A stretch of 64,000 bases of DNA. It comes from Thermoleophilales bacterium (GTDB lineage: Bacteria; Actinomycetota; Thermoleophilia; Solirubrobacterales; 70-9). Made by a program: the position numbers and the translations under genes. Position 1 is the first letter of the stretch. The number at the start of each line of letters is the position of its first letter. Below the pieces are notes generated by a model that ran no database searches, was not told where the DNA came from, and saw only the letters and a list, made by a program, of their open reading frames with translations. The stretch covers positions 1 to 64,000 of the forward strand of contig JACJWY010000009.1 in assembly GCA_020636955.1 (NCBI GenBank), given 5' to 3'. This document shows, in pieces, positions 31,927 to 41,231 of this stretch.

Positions 31927-33936
31927 ATGTTCGTACACAAGGCAGCCGTCGTCGGCGGCGGCACTATGGGCGGTCAGATCGCCCAGGCGATCGCCGCAGC
32001 CGACATCCCGGTCGTAGTCAAGGACGTCGATCAGAAATTCGTCGATCACGCGATCGAGGAAGTAAAAAGCGTCACTGCCGGCCAGCTGGCCAGCAAGGTC
32101 AAGAAAGAGAAGATCACCCAGGAGCAGGCTGACGCCCGGCTCGAAGAGGTGCTCGCCAACGTGACCGGCACCGTCACCTACGACGAGTTCGGCGACGTCG
32201 ACTTCGTGATCGAGGCGGTCCCGGAGAAGATGGCGATCAAGCAGGCCGTCTTCGCCGAGCTCGACGCGGTCACCCCCGGACACGCGATCCTTTCCTCCAA
32301 CACCTCGGCGCTCTCGATTTCCGAGATCGGCGAAGCCACCCTGCGCCCCGACAAGGTCGTCGGATTCCACTTCTTCTATCCGGCCTCGGTCATGCCGCTG
32401 GTCGAGGTGGTCATCGGTGATGACACCTCTCCCGAGACGGCCCAGACCTCCTCGAACTTCGCCCAGGCCATCGGCAAATCGCCGATCACCTGCGGTGAGG
32501 TTCCCGGTTTCGTCGTCAACCGCATCCTCAACTCGGCGGTCGGCGAGATCTGGCGTGCCCAGGAAGAGCGTGGCCTCTCGATCGCCAAGATCGACGAAGG
32601 CGTCGGTGCCGCGAATGTTTCGCCGATGGGTCCGTTCATCCTGATCGACGTGCTCGGGCTTGACACCGTCTACCACGTCGCCGAGCATCTCAACGAGTCC
32701 TACGGCGAGCGCTTCTACGTCCATCAGGGCATGAAGCAACTGGTCGCCGACGGCAAGCTCGGGGCCAAGACCGGTGGCGAAGGCATGTACAAGGACGGTC
32801 AGCCGAACGTCCCCGGTGAGGCTGACGCCGACGCGGAGGAGCTGACCGAGCTTTTCCTCGCCAAGTCGCTGGTAGAGGCCTGCCTGATCCTCGAAGAGGG
32901 TGCCTGCAGCGTCCGTGACATCGACTGGGGGATGATGAACGGCGCCGGGCTGAACCCGATGAAGGGGCTCTTCCCGCCCTTCTGGAAGGCCGACCTCGAA
33001 GGTCTCGACGTTTCGCTCGAGCGGATCGAGAAGCTGAACGAGAAGTACGGCGACGAGCGCTTCCCGGTGCCGGTTACCCTCAAGCGTCTGGTCGCCCAGG
33101 GCCGTCTCGGCCTGAACTCGGGCCAGGGCTTCTATCCCTATCCGCAGCCGGACGAGGGCGATCAGCCCGAAAAGGTCAAGCTGGAAACCCGCGGCAATGT
33201 CGCGATCGCCTGGCTTGCCAACCCGCCGATGAATGCGATCTCGCCGCAGGTAATCGAGGATCTCGGCACGGTCTGGCAGAAGGTAAATGCCGATCCCGAA
33301 ATAGGCGCCATGGTCATCGCCTCCTCGACCGGGCCGATCGTTTTCTCGGCTGGCGCCGACATCAAGGCGTTCACGCAGATGGACACCGAGGGTGGAGCCG
33401 CGCTGATCAACGACGGTCACGAGCTGCTCAAGAGCTTCGGTGAAGGCCGCGTTGCGACCATCGCCGCCGTCAACTCGCTCGCCTTCGGTGGCGGTTGCGA
33501 GCTGGCCATGGCCTGTGATTTCCGCATTGCCGCGGAATCGGCGGTCTTCGGCCAGCCCGAGATCAAGCTGGGCATCATCCCGGGCTTCGGTGGCACCCAG
33601 CGCCTGCCGCGACTGGTCGGCTGGGGCAAGGCTCTGGAGATGAACACCATCGGCGACCCGATCTCTTCGGTCGATGCCTTCGAGGCCGGCCTGGTCAACG
33701 AGCTGGTTGCCGACCAGGAACTGTTCGACGTCGCCCTCAACTGGGCGAGCCGTCTGGCCGGTCAGGCTCCGCTCGCGATCGAGCAGGTGAAGCAGGTCAG
33801 CTTCCGCGGGGGCGACCCGAACGCCGGCATCGACGCCGAAAAGGAAGGCTTCGCCAAGGTCTTCTTCTCCGAGGACGGCAAGGAGGGCATCTCGGCCTTC
33901 CTCGGCAAGCGCAAGCCGCAGTGGCAGGGCAAGTAG
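31927..33936 (+). CDS. 3-hydroxyacyl-CoA dehydrogenase / enoyl-CoA hydratase fusion
   Basis: 669 residues. The N-terminal part is a hydroxyacyl-CoA dehydrogenase (NAD site AAVVGGGTMGGQIAQAI near 6-22, SSNTSALSISEI, GFHFFYPASVMPLVEVV with the catalytic His, PGFVVNRI). From about 415 it is a crotonase (oxyanion FSAGADIKAF and FGGGCELAMACDFRIA; Glu in GQPEIKLGIIPGFGG). This order is opposite to E. coli FadB but resembles FadN-type and archaeal fusions. It catalyses two consecutive beta-oxidation steps. No thiolase gene is in the window. Strong GGAGG and a downstream terminator. Confidence 0.93.
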   Translation: MFVHKAAVVGGGTMGGQIAQAIAAADIPVVVKDVDQKFVDHAIEEVKSVTAGQLASKVKKEKITQEQADARLEEVLANVTGTVTYDEFGDVDFVIEAVPEKMAIKQAVFAELDAVTPGHAILSSNTSALSISEIGEATLRPDKVVGFHFFYPASVMPLVEVVIGDDTSPETAQTSSNFAQAIGKSPITCGEVPGFVVNRILNSAVGEIWRAQEERGLSIAKIDEGVGAANVSPMGPFILIDVLGLDTVYHVAEHLNESYGERFYVHQGMKQLVADGKLGAKTGGEGMYKDGQPNVPGEADADAEELTELFLAKSLVEACLILEEGACSVRDIDWGMMNGAGLNPMKGLFPPFWKADLEGLDVSLERIEKLNEKYGDERFPVPVTLKRLVAQGRLGLNSGQGFYPYPQPDEGDQPEKVKLETRGNVAIAWLANPPMNAISPQVIEDLGTVWQKVNADPEIGAMVIASSTGPIVFSAGADIKAFTQMDTEGGAALINDGHELLKSFGEGRVATIAAVNSLAFGGGCELAMACDFRIAAESAVFGQPEIKLGIIPGFGGTQRLPRLVGWGKALEMNTIGDPISSVDAFEAGLVNELVADQELFDVALNWASRLAGQAPLAIEQVKQVSFRGGDPNAGIDAEKEGFAKVFFSEDGKEGISAFLGKRKPQWQGK

Positions 33937-33963
33937 CCGCCCGACCGCAACCCGCAGCATCGG

Positions 33964-33993
33964 AAAGGGTCCGGCTCAGGCCGGGCCCTTTCT
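33964..33993 (+). terminator. Terminator after HCDH/ECH gene
   Basis: AAAGGGTCCGGC and GCCGGGCCCTTT pair (one mismatch) around TCAG, followed by CTCGTT. Confidence 0.75.
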
Positions 33994-34021
33994 CGTTCCG
34001 GCAACCCCTGGCGGCGGACCC

Positions 34022-35743
34022 CTAGCGGCGGACCAGCTTCAGGCGGTAGGCCGCGTCGTTACCCGACTGGCGCTTTGACGGAGTCAGGGCAAGCCAGATC
34101 GCCTGGGGCTTCTTCTTGAGGTTGCGAACGACGATTCCTTCGGTCTTCGGGTAAGGGCGGTTGGACCTGACGATCAGGTTCTTTCCCGGTCTGGTGATCT
34201 TCTTCGCCTTGGGCTTGAGAGCCGAGAGCACGACGTCACCCTCCAGCTGGGTTACGTTCACGGTGATCCCGCGACGGGCCGGAATTTTCACCCGGTAGAC
34301 GTCAGCTGGATCCTTGGCCTTGGAGAGCGTGGCGGTGACGATCCGGTAACGGCTGTTTCCCGGCCGCCAGAGCAGCGGCGACCTGGTCACGAGCAGCGAA
34401 CCGTTGACCCAGCGGATGTCGTCGTTGGGCTCGTACGGATCCGAAAGCGGGGTAGGTCCAGAAAGGCTGTTCTCGATGCTGAGCATCCCCTCGCCGTATT
34501 CGGGGTCCCGCCCCGCCTCGCCCAGGTCGGTGGCGCCTTCGGTGAGGAGGCGACTGATCTGAAGGCTTCCGAGGTTGGGACGGACCTGGCGAAGCCAGGC
34601 GGCGGTCGCCGAAACCATGGGGGCCGAGAAGCTGGTGCCGCTGAGCTCCTTCCAGGTGCGTTTGACCCCTCCGTTCGTCGACTCCTCGACAAAGGGAGCG
34701 AGGACGCCCACCCCGGGCGCGGTCAGGTCGACTCCGTCATTGCGGGTCGAGAACGGGGCGATCATGGAAGTGTCGTCAACCGAGCCGACCGAAAGCACAT
34801 GCGGATCGGTGGCTGGTCTCACCGGAGCATTCCCGGTATCGCCCGTGTTGCCGGCCGCGGCGACCGGCACGACGCTCTTCTGGACGGCGTACTGGGTCGC
34901 CTTGAAATGAGTGAAACAGGTTCCGGCCGGAAAGGTGTAGCTCATGTTGATCACCGCTGCGCCCTTGTTCACCGCCTTGATCACGGCCTTCGATGCGGTT
35001 GAGCAGGTCAGGCCCGACGCGAACAGCCTCATCCTCGCCCCGGGCCAGACTCCGCGGATTCCGAGCATTTCCCCGGGGGAGCCGGCGATCCCGGCGACCG
35101 CGGTGCCATGCCAGTCGGATTCCGGCCCCAGCGACCTGGCCCCGGTCAGCCTGGCGCCGAGCAGGTCGGGGTGAAGCGGGTCGATCGATTCCTCGATCAG
35201 GGCAATCATCGGGCTGTTGGCTCCGACGGCGGGGGGTGTCACGTCGCTCGGACTGACGATGCGGTTGAGCCACCACTGTTTGTCACTCAGGAGGTCGAGG
35301 GGGTAGCCGGCCGGGGTGATCGAGACGTCAGGTTCCGCATAGACGAGCCGGCCCCTTCGTTTCAGGCGCCCGGCCAGCAGTCTGGCCTGGCCGCGGTCAA
35401 TCCGGTAGCTGCCCAGCTTCCGGTCGATCGCTGTGGCGCCGGTTCCGGTCGCGATTTGCGAGGTTTGCTCGCCGGGGATTCCACCGACGATCCAGGTGCC
35501 GCTGTCGGCGCCGACGGTCCGGGCGCTGGCACCCGCCTGAGCGGGGAGGATCATCGGCGGAGCCTGGGAGCCTGATGCGGCCCCGGCCGTTCCCGGCGAC
35601 AGCGATGCCCAGCCCAAAGTGGCGAGGCCGGCCAGGATCAGGCAGGCGAAAGCGCGCCGAAGGCCGGACGCCGAATTGGCGCCGACTTTGCAAGTCGGCC
35701 GTGATGGCTGACTTTCCCCAGTCTGGACCTCAATAAGTTGCAT
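34022..35743 (-). CDS. Secreted S8 (subtilisin-like) peptidase with Asp-to-Glu change
   Basis: 573 residues from ATG 35743; the longer frame overlaps the divergent HAD gene. Signal segment about 28-57 (RRAFACLILAGLATLGW...AGA). Subtilase motifs: IALIEESIDPLHPDL (180-194), DWHGTAVAGIAG (H212), AAAGNTGD (N299), LSGTSFSAP (S371). Where subtilases have the catalytic Asp in DTG or DSG, this protein has Glu 184 in EES. A C-terminal beta-rich domain (about 470-573) with many Lys/Arg follows. It is probably exported; activity depends on whether Glu can replace Asp. Divergent from the HAD phosphatase. Confidence 0.85.
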   Translation of the reverse strand: MQLIEVQTGESQPSRPTCKVGANSASGLRRAFACLILAGLATLGWASLSPGTAGAASGSQAPPMILPAQAGASARTVGADSGTWIVGGIPGEQTSQIATGTGATAIDRKLGSYRIDRGQARLLAGRLKRRGRLVYAEPDVSITPAGYPLDLLSDKQWWLNRIVSPSDVTPPAVGANSPMIALIEESIDPLHPDLLGARLTGARSLGPESDWHGTAVAGIAGSPGEMLGIRGVWPGARMRLFASGLTCSTASKAVIKAVNKGAAVINMSYTFPAGTCFTHFKATQYAVQKSVVPVAAAGNTGDTGNAPVRPATDPHVLSVGSVDDTSMIAPFSTRNDGVDLTAPGVGVLAPFVEESTNGGVKRTWKELSGTSFSAPMVSATAAWLRQVRPNLGSLQISRLLTEGATDLGEAGRDPEYGEGMLSIENSLSGPTPLSDPYEPNDDIRWVNGSLLVTRSPLLWRPGNSRYRIVTATLSKAKDPADVYRVKIPARRGITVNVTQLEGDVVLSALKPKAKKITRPGKNLIVRSNRPYPKTEGIVVRNLKKKPQAIWLALTPSKRQSGNDAAYRLKLVRR

Positions 35744-35836
35744 GCCTGTCTGTAACCCGAGATTTGTGTCGCGGTATCGGATCGAAGGTGAAATATTCCA
35801 GAAGCGGCCGGCGATTCGTTTCCCCGTAGCGGTGAA

Positions 35837-35842
35837 TAGGCT
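35837..35842 (+). promoter_or_regulatory. -10 box (TAGGCT) of HAD phosphatase
   Basis: Ends six bases before ATG 35849; leaderless arrangement. Confidence 0.5.
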
Positions 35843-35848
35843 CCGCCC

Positions 35849-36508
35849 ATGGCTTATCCCGAAGCGGTCCTCTTCGACAACGACGGCCTCCTGCTGGACA
35901 CCGAAGCGGTCTGGAGCAGGGCCGAACAGAAGCTGTTCAAGGAGCGCGGACGGGAGTTCACTATCGACCACAAACGCAGCCTCGTCGGCTCGTCGGCCGA
36001 AATCGCCGGCCGCAAACTAGCCCGCTTCCTCGATGAACCCGGGCGCGAAGCCGCTTTGATGGACGAGCTGAATGACCTGGTCCTCGCCGAGCTCGAAGGC
36101 GGGGTCGATGCGATGGTCGGGGCCAGGGAACTGGTCGATTTGCTGCGCCTGGCGGGGGTGCCGATCGCCCTTGTATCGAACTCTCCGCGACGGTTCATCG
36201 AGCGATCCCACGAAGTGGCTGGCACCGGACTTCCCTTCGACGCTGTGGTCAGCGGGCATGAGGTGCCGGAAGCAAAACCGGCTCCCGACGCGTACCTGGA
36301 GGCCTGCCGGTTGCTGGAGGTCGAGCCGGGTCAACGGGTGATCGTGCTCGAGGATTCACCCTCCGGCGTAACGGCGGCGGTGGCCGCCGGACTCTTCGTG
36401 ATCGGCATTCCATCCGTGCCCGGGATCGAGCTGGAACGGGCAGACCTGGTCGCTCCCAGCCTCGAGTCGCCCGTTGTGCTGAGAGCCCTGGGCGTCGAAT
36501 CCGGCTGA
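35849..36508 (+). CDS. HAD-superfamily phosphatase (beta-phosphoglucomutase-like)
   Basis: 219 residues. Motif I FDNDGLLLDTE (nucleophile Asp 10 and Asp 12), motif II SNSP, the conserved Lys in EAKPAPDAYLEA, and motif IV VLEDSPSGVTAA place it in HAD subfamily IA with a helical cap (about 20-85). Such enzymes dephosphorylate small sugar phosphates or similar metabolites; the substrate is not predictable. Confidence 0.9.
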   Translation: MAYPEAVLFDNDGLLLDTEAVWSRAEQKLFKERGREFTIDHKRSLVGSSAEIAGRKLARFLDEPGREAALMDELNDLVLAELEGGVDAMVGARELVDLLRLAGVPIALVSNSPRRFIERSHEVAGTGLPFDAVVSGHEVPEAKPAPDAYLEACRLLEVEPGQRVIVLEDSPSGVTAAVAAGLFVIGIPSVPGIELERADLVAPSLESPVVLRALGVESG

Positions 36509-36516
36509 TTCCGGCC

Positions 36517-37284
36517 TTACTGTTCGAGGATCCGCCGCCGCCGAATAACCCGTTCGGCAACTTCCAGGGCTTCTTCGGCGTATTCGGCGTCCGCCGCCTC
36601 GGAGGACCCTTGTTCGGCCCGCCGCGAAATCTCCTCCAGCCGGGGCAGCATTTCCTCGAGCCGGTCGAGGTCCCGTTCGTGGTCCTGGTCTTCGAGGGCG
36701 AATTCCAGTTCTCCGATGGTTGCACCGATGGCCGACGCAATAGAGAGCCGGGCAGCTGCTTCGTTGCCGGTTTCGAGGTCCAGCCTGATCCGGGGCAGGA
36801 GGACTTCGCAGGCGGCGGCAGTCTCGCGGCCCCCGAGGATGGCGGCGGTGCGGGCGAGGGAACCGGTCCGGGCCATCCTTTCCCGTCGGTTTTCCGCGGT
36901 GCCGCCCCGCGCATCGACGTCGGCGGCTTGCTGATAGCGACCAGAGGCGACCTGCTCGCCCTCTCCGTAGCCGATTCTGGCGGCCAGTACGGACTCCAGC
37001 CGGGTCGGAACGCCGAAGGGGACACCGGCCGCCACCGCGTGGGCCGCCCGGGCCCGGTCGAAAGCCGCGATCGCGTCTTCGAGCAGGTCTCCGGTGAACC
37101 CGGAATCCTCGAGCCGGTCCAGCCAGGCTTCAGCTTCCCGATCGTCCGCGAAGGGCTGGTCGGCGCGGATTACGGTGACGACGGAGACGGAAACGGTCAC
37201 CGGCGTGTCGTCATGGAGCACCTTGCGGGGACGTCGGCGCCGTCGCCGGGCCGGCGGGAGGGCGCCTTCGGTCTCGGTGACCAT
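36517..37284 (-). CDS. Uncharacterised protein, probably longer at the N-terminus
   Basis: 255 residues from ATG 37284, no recognised domain; a basic stretch (ARRRRRRPRK) near the start, then a helical acidic body. In frame upstream of this ATG the sequence FGFVQLELAGELPFDDGRYL and then IRSGPAERV reads like folded protein and resembles the start of a conserved family I recall from related actinobacteria. That extension has no ATG, GTG or TTG; the first plausible codon is ATT 37383, overlapping the TAG of the cell-wall hydrolase gene. If used, the protein is 288 residues and coupled to that gene. Confidence 0.68.
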   Translation of the reverse strand: MVTETEGALPPARRRRRRPRKVLHDDTPVTVSVSVVTVIRADQPFADDREAEAWLDRLEDSGFTGDLLEDAIAAFDRARAAHAVAAGVPFGVPTRLESVLAARIGYGEGEQVASGRYQQAADVDARGGTAENRRERMARTGSLARTAAILGGRETAAACEVLLPRIRLDLETGNEAAARLSIASAIGATIGELEFALEDQDHERDLDRLEEMLPRLEEISRRAEQGSSEAADAEYAEEALEVAERVIRRRRILEQ

Positions 37285-37378
37285 GACCCGTTCTGCCGGA
37301 CCCGAACGGATCAGGTAGCGGCCATCATCGAACGGAAGCTCTCCGGCAAGCTCGAGCTGGACGAAACCGAAAAGACCG

Positions 37379-39988
37379 CTAATTGTCCTGGTCCGGGTTC
37401 TTGCCGGACTGCTCGACCGGGATTGCTTCGTCGGACGGAGTGGTCGGGACTTCGGGGTTTGTGATCTGGCCCAGACGGTCGGTCAGCTCCTGCCACTGTT
37501 CGGCCCCGAGCGTGGAACCGATAGAGCCACCGGTCGCGTCGGTGCCGGCAACTCCGAAGCCGACGTGGAGATGGTCACCGTGATCGCTCATCGCGAATCC
37601 GGCCGGCTGCGGGTAGTCCATCAGCGAGATCACCTCGTCGGGGGCCATGGTTCCCTGGAGTGTCAGCACGAGGCGCGCTACCTGGTCGGTCAGCGAGCCC
37701 GGACCCTGGGTTCCCGGGGTCACGACCTGGCCGTTGATTATCGCGATGTCCATCGCGCCGCCGTGCGTGTGGTTCGAAACGTTGCCGGAAGTGGTGATTG
37801 AGGTCTCGCGGCCGCAGAGCATCGAGCTGATGGTGAGCGCGTACCCGTGGGAAGTTATGAATTCCATGGTGGCCAGGAGGCGCCGGTCGATCGAGCCGGC
37901 CGCGATGTAGTCACGGTCGCACTGCTGGGTGAAGGTCATCTTCGGATCGTTCAGGACCCGCTTCTGCAGGGCGGACTTCGAAAGCAGCAGGATGCCACCG
38001 ACGCCGAGCTTGTTGGAGAAGCGGTCCTTGCCGCGGGCGCTGTAGATGTTCGTTTCCGCCAGCAGCTTCCAACCGTCAAGGAAAGGCTTGGGATCAATCT
38101 GCGGAGTGTCTTCCCCGCCGGGCTTGATCGAGAAGTTCACGGCGGCGACCGGGGTCTCGGCGAGCCTTCCGAGCACGGTGCCGGCGATCACCCTTGAGCC
38201 CTTCTTCAGTTGCCTGAGCTCGGTGGTCTCCGGATCGAAGCGGTAGATACCCGCCTTGCTGCCGTCGTAGATCAGGTAGTCACCCGGCTTGCCTTCGATG
38301 CCGATCCCTTCGGCTTCGCGGACTGCGTTCTGGACCGACTGTCCGTCGGTGGTGGCGCGGTGCTGGTTGCTGGGCCGCAGCGGGCTGGCGTAGACCCTGC
38401 CGCGGCTGTCCTCGGTGTTGCGACTGGCTTCGGCCGGGACCTGCAGGATGTTGTCCTGCTCGGCCCGGCGGTCGTCGGAGGACTTGACCGAGGGGTCGGC
38501 GGTCGTGTCCGAGGTGGCCGGGTCACTCGCGGCTGCTGTCGCGGCGGCATCGGCGGCATCCGGATCGACCAGGACTTCGCTGATGTCCTGCTGCTGTTCC
38601 CTGGTCGGTTTTGCCGAACCCTCACCCTTGGCCTGAGGGTTAGATCCGAGTGCCTCCTGCTCGGCGGGAGTCGGCTGCTTCGACTTCTCCTCACCCATTT
38701 CTGCCTCGGGGTCCGGTGAGTTGTTTCCGGTATCGGGGAGGGCCGATCCGGTGTCCGGCTCCTCCGGGACCAGATTCGAGGAGGCTTCCGGCTGAGGTAC
38801 CGGGTGGACGGTGGAAACGGAACCGAGTCCGGCGTAGGAGTAACGGTTTCCGTAGGCGTCCTCGAGGACGACGGTTCCGGTCTCCTGGTTGATGTCGGAG
38901 ATCACGCCGTCGTTGACGGCGATCACCGGCGAACCGCCTGAGGCGCTGATCGCGATGGTGCGGCGGTCGGCAGAGGACTGGATGTCCTGGGAGGCAGTGC
39001 CGTTTTTCCTGGCCGCTTCAGTTGAGACCTGGCCTTCGTAGGAAGCGTCTGCCGAGGCAACCGGGAAGCGGGCGCCTTCTGTGAGGCCGGTCAGCGCGCT
39101 GATCACCTCGGGCGGGATCTGAGCGTAGATCTTCGCGTACTTGAGGATGAGCTGGACGTACCAGTCAGCGTGGTTGTAAGCGAAGATCGCGTCGTAAGGG
39201 CTCTTCTCGTAACCGAAGTACTTGAGGTAGTTGGCGGCCGAGCAGATCGCGTCTACCGGGTTGTACGGATCGCGGACCTTGTCGCCGTTGGCATCGACAC
39301 CCCACTCGGCCCAGGAGGCAGGCATGAAGGCCATCCAGCCGTTGGCGCCGGCAGAAGAGGTGGCGACGTTGGTGCCGAAGTAAGTCTCGGTCCGGTTGAT
39401 CGAGGCAAGCACGTACCAGGGGATCCCGTACTGGCTGCCGCAGGCCTGGTAGATCGGGAGCAGGAACGGCGGGATCTCGAACTGGTCGATGACGAAGTTG
39501 GGGACGGTCAGGACATCGGAGGTGGTCGGGCCGGTGTCCACATTGCTGTCCGGTCCCACCCCGCCGTTCAGGTTCGGATCCTGTTCGACGAAGTCCGGCT
39601 CCTTGCTGCCCGGAGTGATCTCCTCTGTGGTCCCGTCGGGGTTGGTGATGCCGTTGCCGCCAGGGTCCGATTCTCCGGTTCCACCTGGTACCGCTCCGCC
39701 GTTGCCGGTTCCCGTGATCGGGGTGCTGCCGGATCCCATCTCGCCGGTTCCGCTGGGGGCAGGGTCGGTGGTCACCGGTGCGGCGGAAGGTGCGGTCGGC
39801 ACGTCGGTGGCGGCCGGCGCGGCCTTGCCGTCAACCGACGCATAACAGCCAGCGGCGCCCGGTGCGCAGGGAACCGGGGTTCCCGCTGCCGTGGAAGTTC
39901 CCGCCGCAAACCAAGTCAGTGAGCCAAAAAAGAGCAGGAAAAAGACAACCGCTTGAGTGGCGGCCGACGCGTTGCGGCGTTTGGTCAT
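37379..39988 (-). CDS. Multidomain cell-wall hydrolase (lytic transglycosylase + peptidase-like domains)
   Basis: 869 residues from ATG 39988. An N-terminal hydrophobic segment (AVVFFLLFFGSLTWFAAG) is a signal or anchor, followed by a long Pro/Thr/Gly linker. An SLT-like lytic transglycosylase domain (near 150-285) contains ASINRTETYFGTN with the catalytic Glu and GWMAFMPASW. Next is an M23-like barrel (GGSPVIAVNDGVI, YGNRYSYAGLGSV), interrupted by an acidic low-complexity stretch, and a C-terminal domain with HTHGGAMDIAI and HGDHLHVGF resembling M15/LD-carboxypeptidase metal sites. It should process peptidoglycan outside the cell, perhaps at division or sporulation. Confidence 0.82.
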   Translation of the reverse strand: MTKRRNASAATQAVVFFLLFFGSLTWFAAGTSTAAGTPVPCAPGAAGCYASVDGKAAPAATDVPTAPSAAPVTTDPAPSGTGEMGSGSTPITGTGNGGAVPGGTGESDPGGNGITNPDGTTEEITPGSKEPDFVEQDPNLNGGVGPDSNVDTGPTTSDVLTVPNFVIDQFEIPPFLLPIYQACGSQYGIPWYVLASINRTETYFGTNVATSSAGANGWMAFMPASWAEWGVDANGDKVRDPYNPVDAICSAANYLKYFGYEKSPYDAIFAYNHADWYVQLILKYAKIYAQIPPEVISALTGLTEGARFPVASADASYEGQVSTEAARKNGTASQDIQSSADRRTIAISASGGSPVIAVNDGVISDINQETGTVVLEDAYGNRYSYAGLGSVSTVHPVPQPEASSNLVPEEPDTGSALPDTGNNSPDPEAEMGEEKSKQPTPAEQEALGSNPQAKGEGSAKPTREQQQDISEVLVDPDAADAAATAAASDPATSDTTADPSVKSSDDRRAEQDNILQVPAEASRNTEDSRGRVYASPLRPSNQHRATTDGQSVQNAVREAEGIGIEGKPGDYLIYDGSKAGIYRFDPETTELRQLKKGSRVIAGTVLGRLAETPVAAVNFSIKPGGEDTPQIDPKPFLDGWKLLAETNIYSARGKDRFSNKLGVGGILLLSKSALQKRVLNDPKMTFTQQCDRDYIAAGSIDRRLLATMEFITSHGYALTISSMLCGRETSITTSGNVSNHTHGGAMDIAIINGQVVTPGTQGPGSLTDQVARLVLTLQGTMAPDEVISLMDYPQPAGFAMSDHGDHLHVGFGVAGTDATGGSIGSTLGAEQWQELTDRLGQITNPEVPTTPSDEAIPVEQSGKNPDQDN

Positions 39989-40115
39989 TGAACCCTGGTC
40001 CACCTTTGGCTTCCCAACTAAAACAGACACGGCCGACGCCCTCCCGTGACGCGGCAGGGGAACCGTATCGCAACGGGTTTCGCCGGTACCTCGACACTTC
40101 CTGCGAAGTGCCCTT

Positions 40116-40121
40116 TAAGAT
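40116..40121 (+). promoter_or_regulatory. -10 box (TAAGAT) before coiled-coil gene
   Basis: Ends six bases before ATG 40128. Confidence 0.45.
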
Positions 40122-40127
40122 CGTGCA

Positions 40128-40469
40128 ATGAGTGCTGAAGACGAAGTCAACGAGGGAATCAGGGACCGGGTCCAGTCGAAGGGAGAGAAGGCCGCAGCCG
40201 ACCTCGCAAACGCTCTGATCGGGAGTCCGGCATTCGGCCAGGCGGTGTCGGCGGCCGTGGCCGCAAGGGATCGGGCGGCCGGTGCCCAGCGTGTCGCGAT
40301 GGGCGCGATGGGCGTTTCCTCACAGGACGATGCCGAGCGGCTCGAAAGAAGGGTCCGGGTGCTTTCCGACCGGCTTGAAGAGACCGAGGACCGCCTCGAT
40401 TCGGCACTCGAACAGATCAGGGAGCTGAGAGCGGAGATCAGCGCCCTCAGCACGGCCAAAAAAGCTTAG
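40128..40469 (+). CDS. Uncharacterised coiled-coil protein
   Basis: 113 residues. Ala-rich helix in the first half and a clear heptad coiled coil at about 68-108 (ERLERRVRVLSDRLEETEDR). It resembles in style the other small coiled-coil protein at 41232-41543, with which it may share phasin-like or scaffold properties. It ends 1 nt before the convergent nucleosidase-like gene. Confidence 0.68.
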   Translation: MSAEDEVNEGIRDRVQSKGEKAAADLANALIGSPAFGQAVSAAVAARDRAAGAQRVAMGAMGVSSQDDAERLERRVRVLSDRLEETEDRLDSALEQIRELRAEISALSTAKKA

Positions 40470-40470
40470 A

Positions 40471-41169
40471 CTAAACCTCTAGTTGAGGGTTAGGATCGGT
40501 TCGCTCCAGCCGGCTCAGGGCAGCCTTGCCCGCCGTGCGAAAGAGCTGCCAGAGGTCTTCTTCGCCGAGCCGGTCACCCGATCGGTCTTCGGCCACGATC
40601 AGGAGCGCAGCGGCCGGTACCGAGATCCGGCGGCACATCGCCAGAAAGGTGGCGGTCTGAAGATCCCGGGCGACCGCGGGTGCCTGCCCGCCGCCGTCCC
40701 CTGCCGGCTCGTATCGCTCGACCAGGTCGTGGCTGGAAACCGTGGCCTCCCGGCCGAGCCCCTCAAGGACGGAGAAGAGTTCCCGGTCCGGGCGGGCGAA
40801 GTCGTCTCTCCCGCTCAATGTCCGGCTCGCACCATCGGCGATCACGGCCCGTTCGACCAGGAGCACGGTTCCCGACATCAGTTCGGGGTCGGTGGCGAGG
40901 CAGGTGCCGAGACGCAGCATCCGCGTGACTCCCGCATCGGCCAGGTCCCCGATTACCGGAACAGCACTCGGTCCACCGGAGCCGGTGGATTGGACAGTCA
41001 GCCGTCGACCCGAGTCAGTCGTGCCCACATAACCCCAGAGTCCTCGTGCCTGATGGCTCATCTTCGGTTTCCCGGTCAGTTCCTGCGCCAGGGTGAAAGC
41101 CCGGCGCGGATCACCGACCAGAATCGCGTCGCCGGCGGGAGATTCGATCGGGTTCATCTTGACTGGCAT
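40471..41169 (-). CDS. Nucleoside phosphorylase/nucleosidase-family protein
   Basis: 232 residues. The PNP/UDP phosphorylase superfamily pattern is visible: AILVGDPRRAFTLAQEL (phosphate-site Gly-Asp-Pro near residue 17), SHQARGLWGYVG, VQSTGSGGPSAV and MLRLGTC. The catalytic Asp region near the C-terminus is less clear (IVAEDRSGDRL). It probably cleaves a purine or uridine nucleoside with phosphate. Divergent from the coiled-coil protein gene at 41232. Confidence 0.75.
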   Translation of the reverse strand: MPVKMNPIESPAGDAILVGDPRRAFTLAQELTGKPKMSHQARGLWGYVGTTDSGRRLTVQSTGSGGPSAVPVIGDLADAGVTRMLRLGTCLATDPELMSGTVLLVERAVIADGASRTLSGRDDFARPDRELFSVLEGLGREATVSSHDLVERYEPAGDGGGQAPAVARDLQTATFLAMCRRISVPAAALLIVAEDRSGDRLGEEDLWQLFRTAGKAALSRLERTDPNPQLEV

Positions 41170-41219
41170 CTGCGGCTCCGCTGTGCTGCCTCGATCAGGA
41201 TCGAGGGCCGGATTGAAAG

Positions 41220-41225
41220 TAAACT
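41220..41225 (+). promoter_or_regulatory. -10 box (TAAACT) before second coiled-coil gene
   Basis: Ends six bases before ATG 41232. Confidence 0.45.
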
Positions 41226-41231
41226 AGCCGC

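Noticed and set aside
31744..33960. 738-residue open frame on the minus strand
   Set aside because: It is the antisense shadow of the HCDH/ECH gene; composition is typical of reverse-strand GC-rich coding DNA and no family motif is present.
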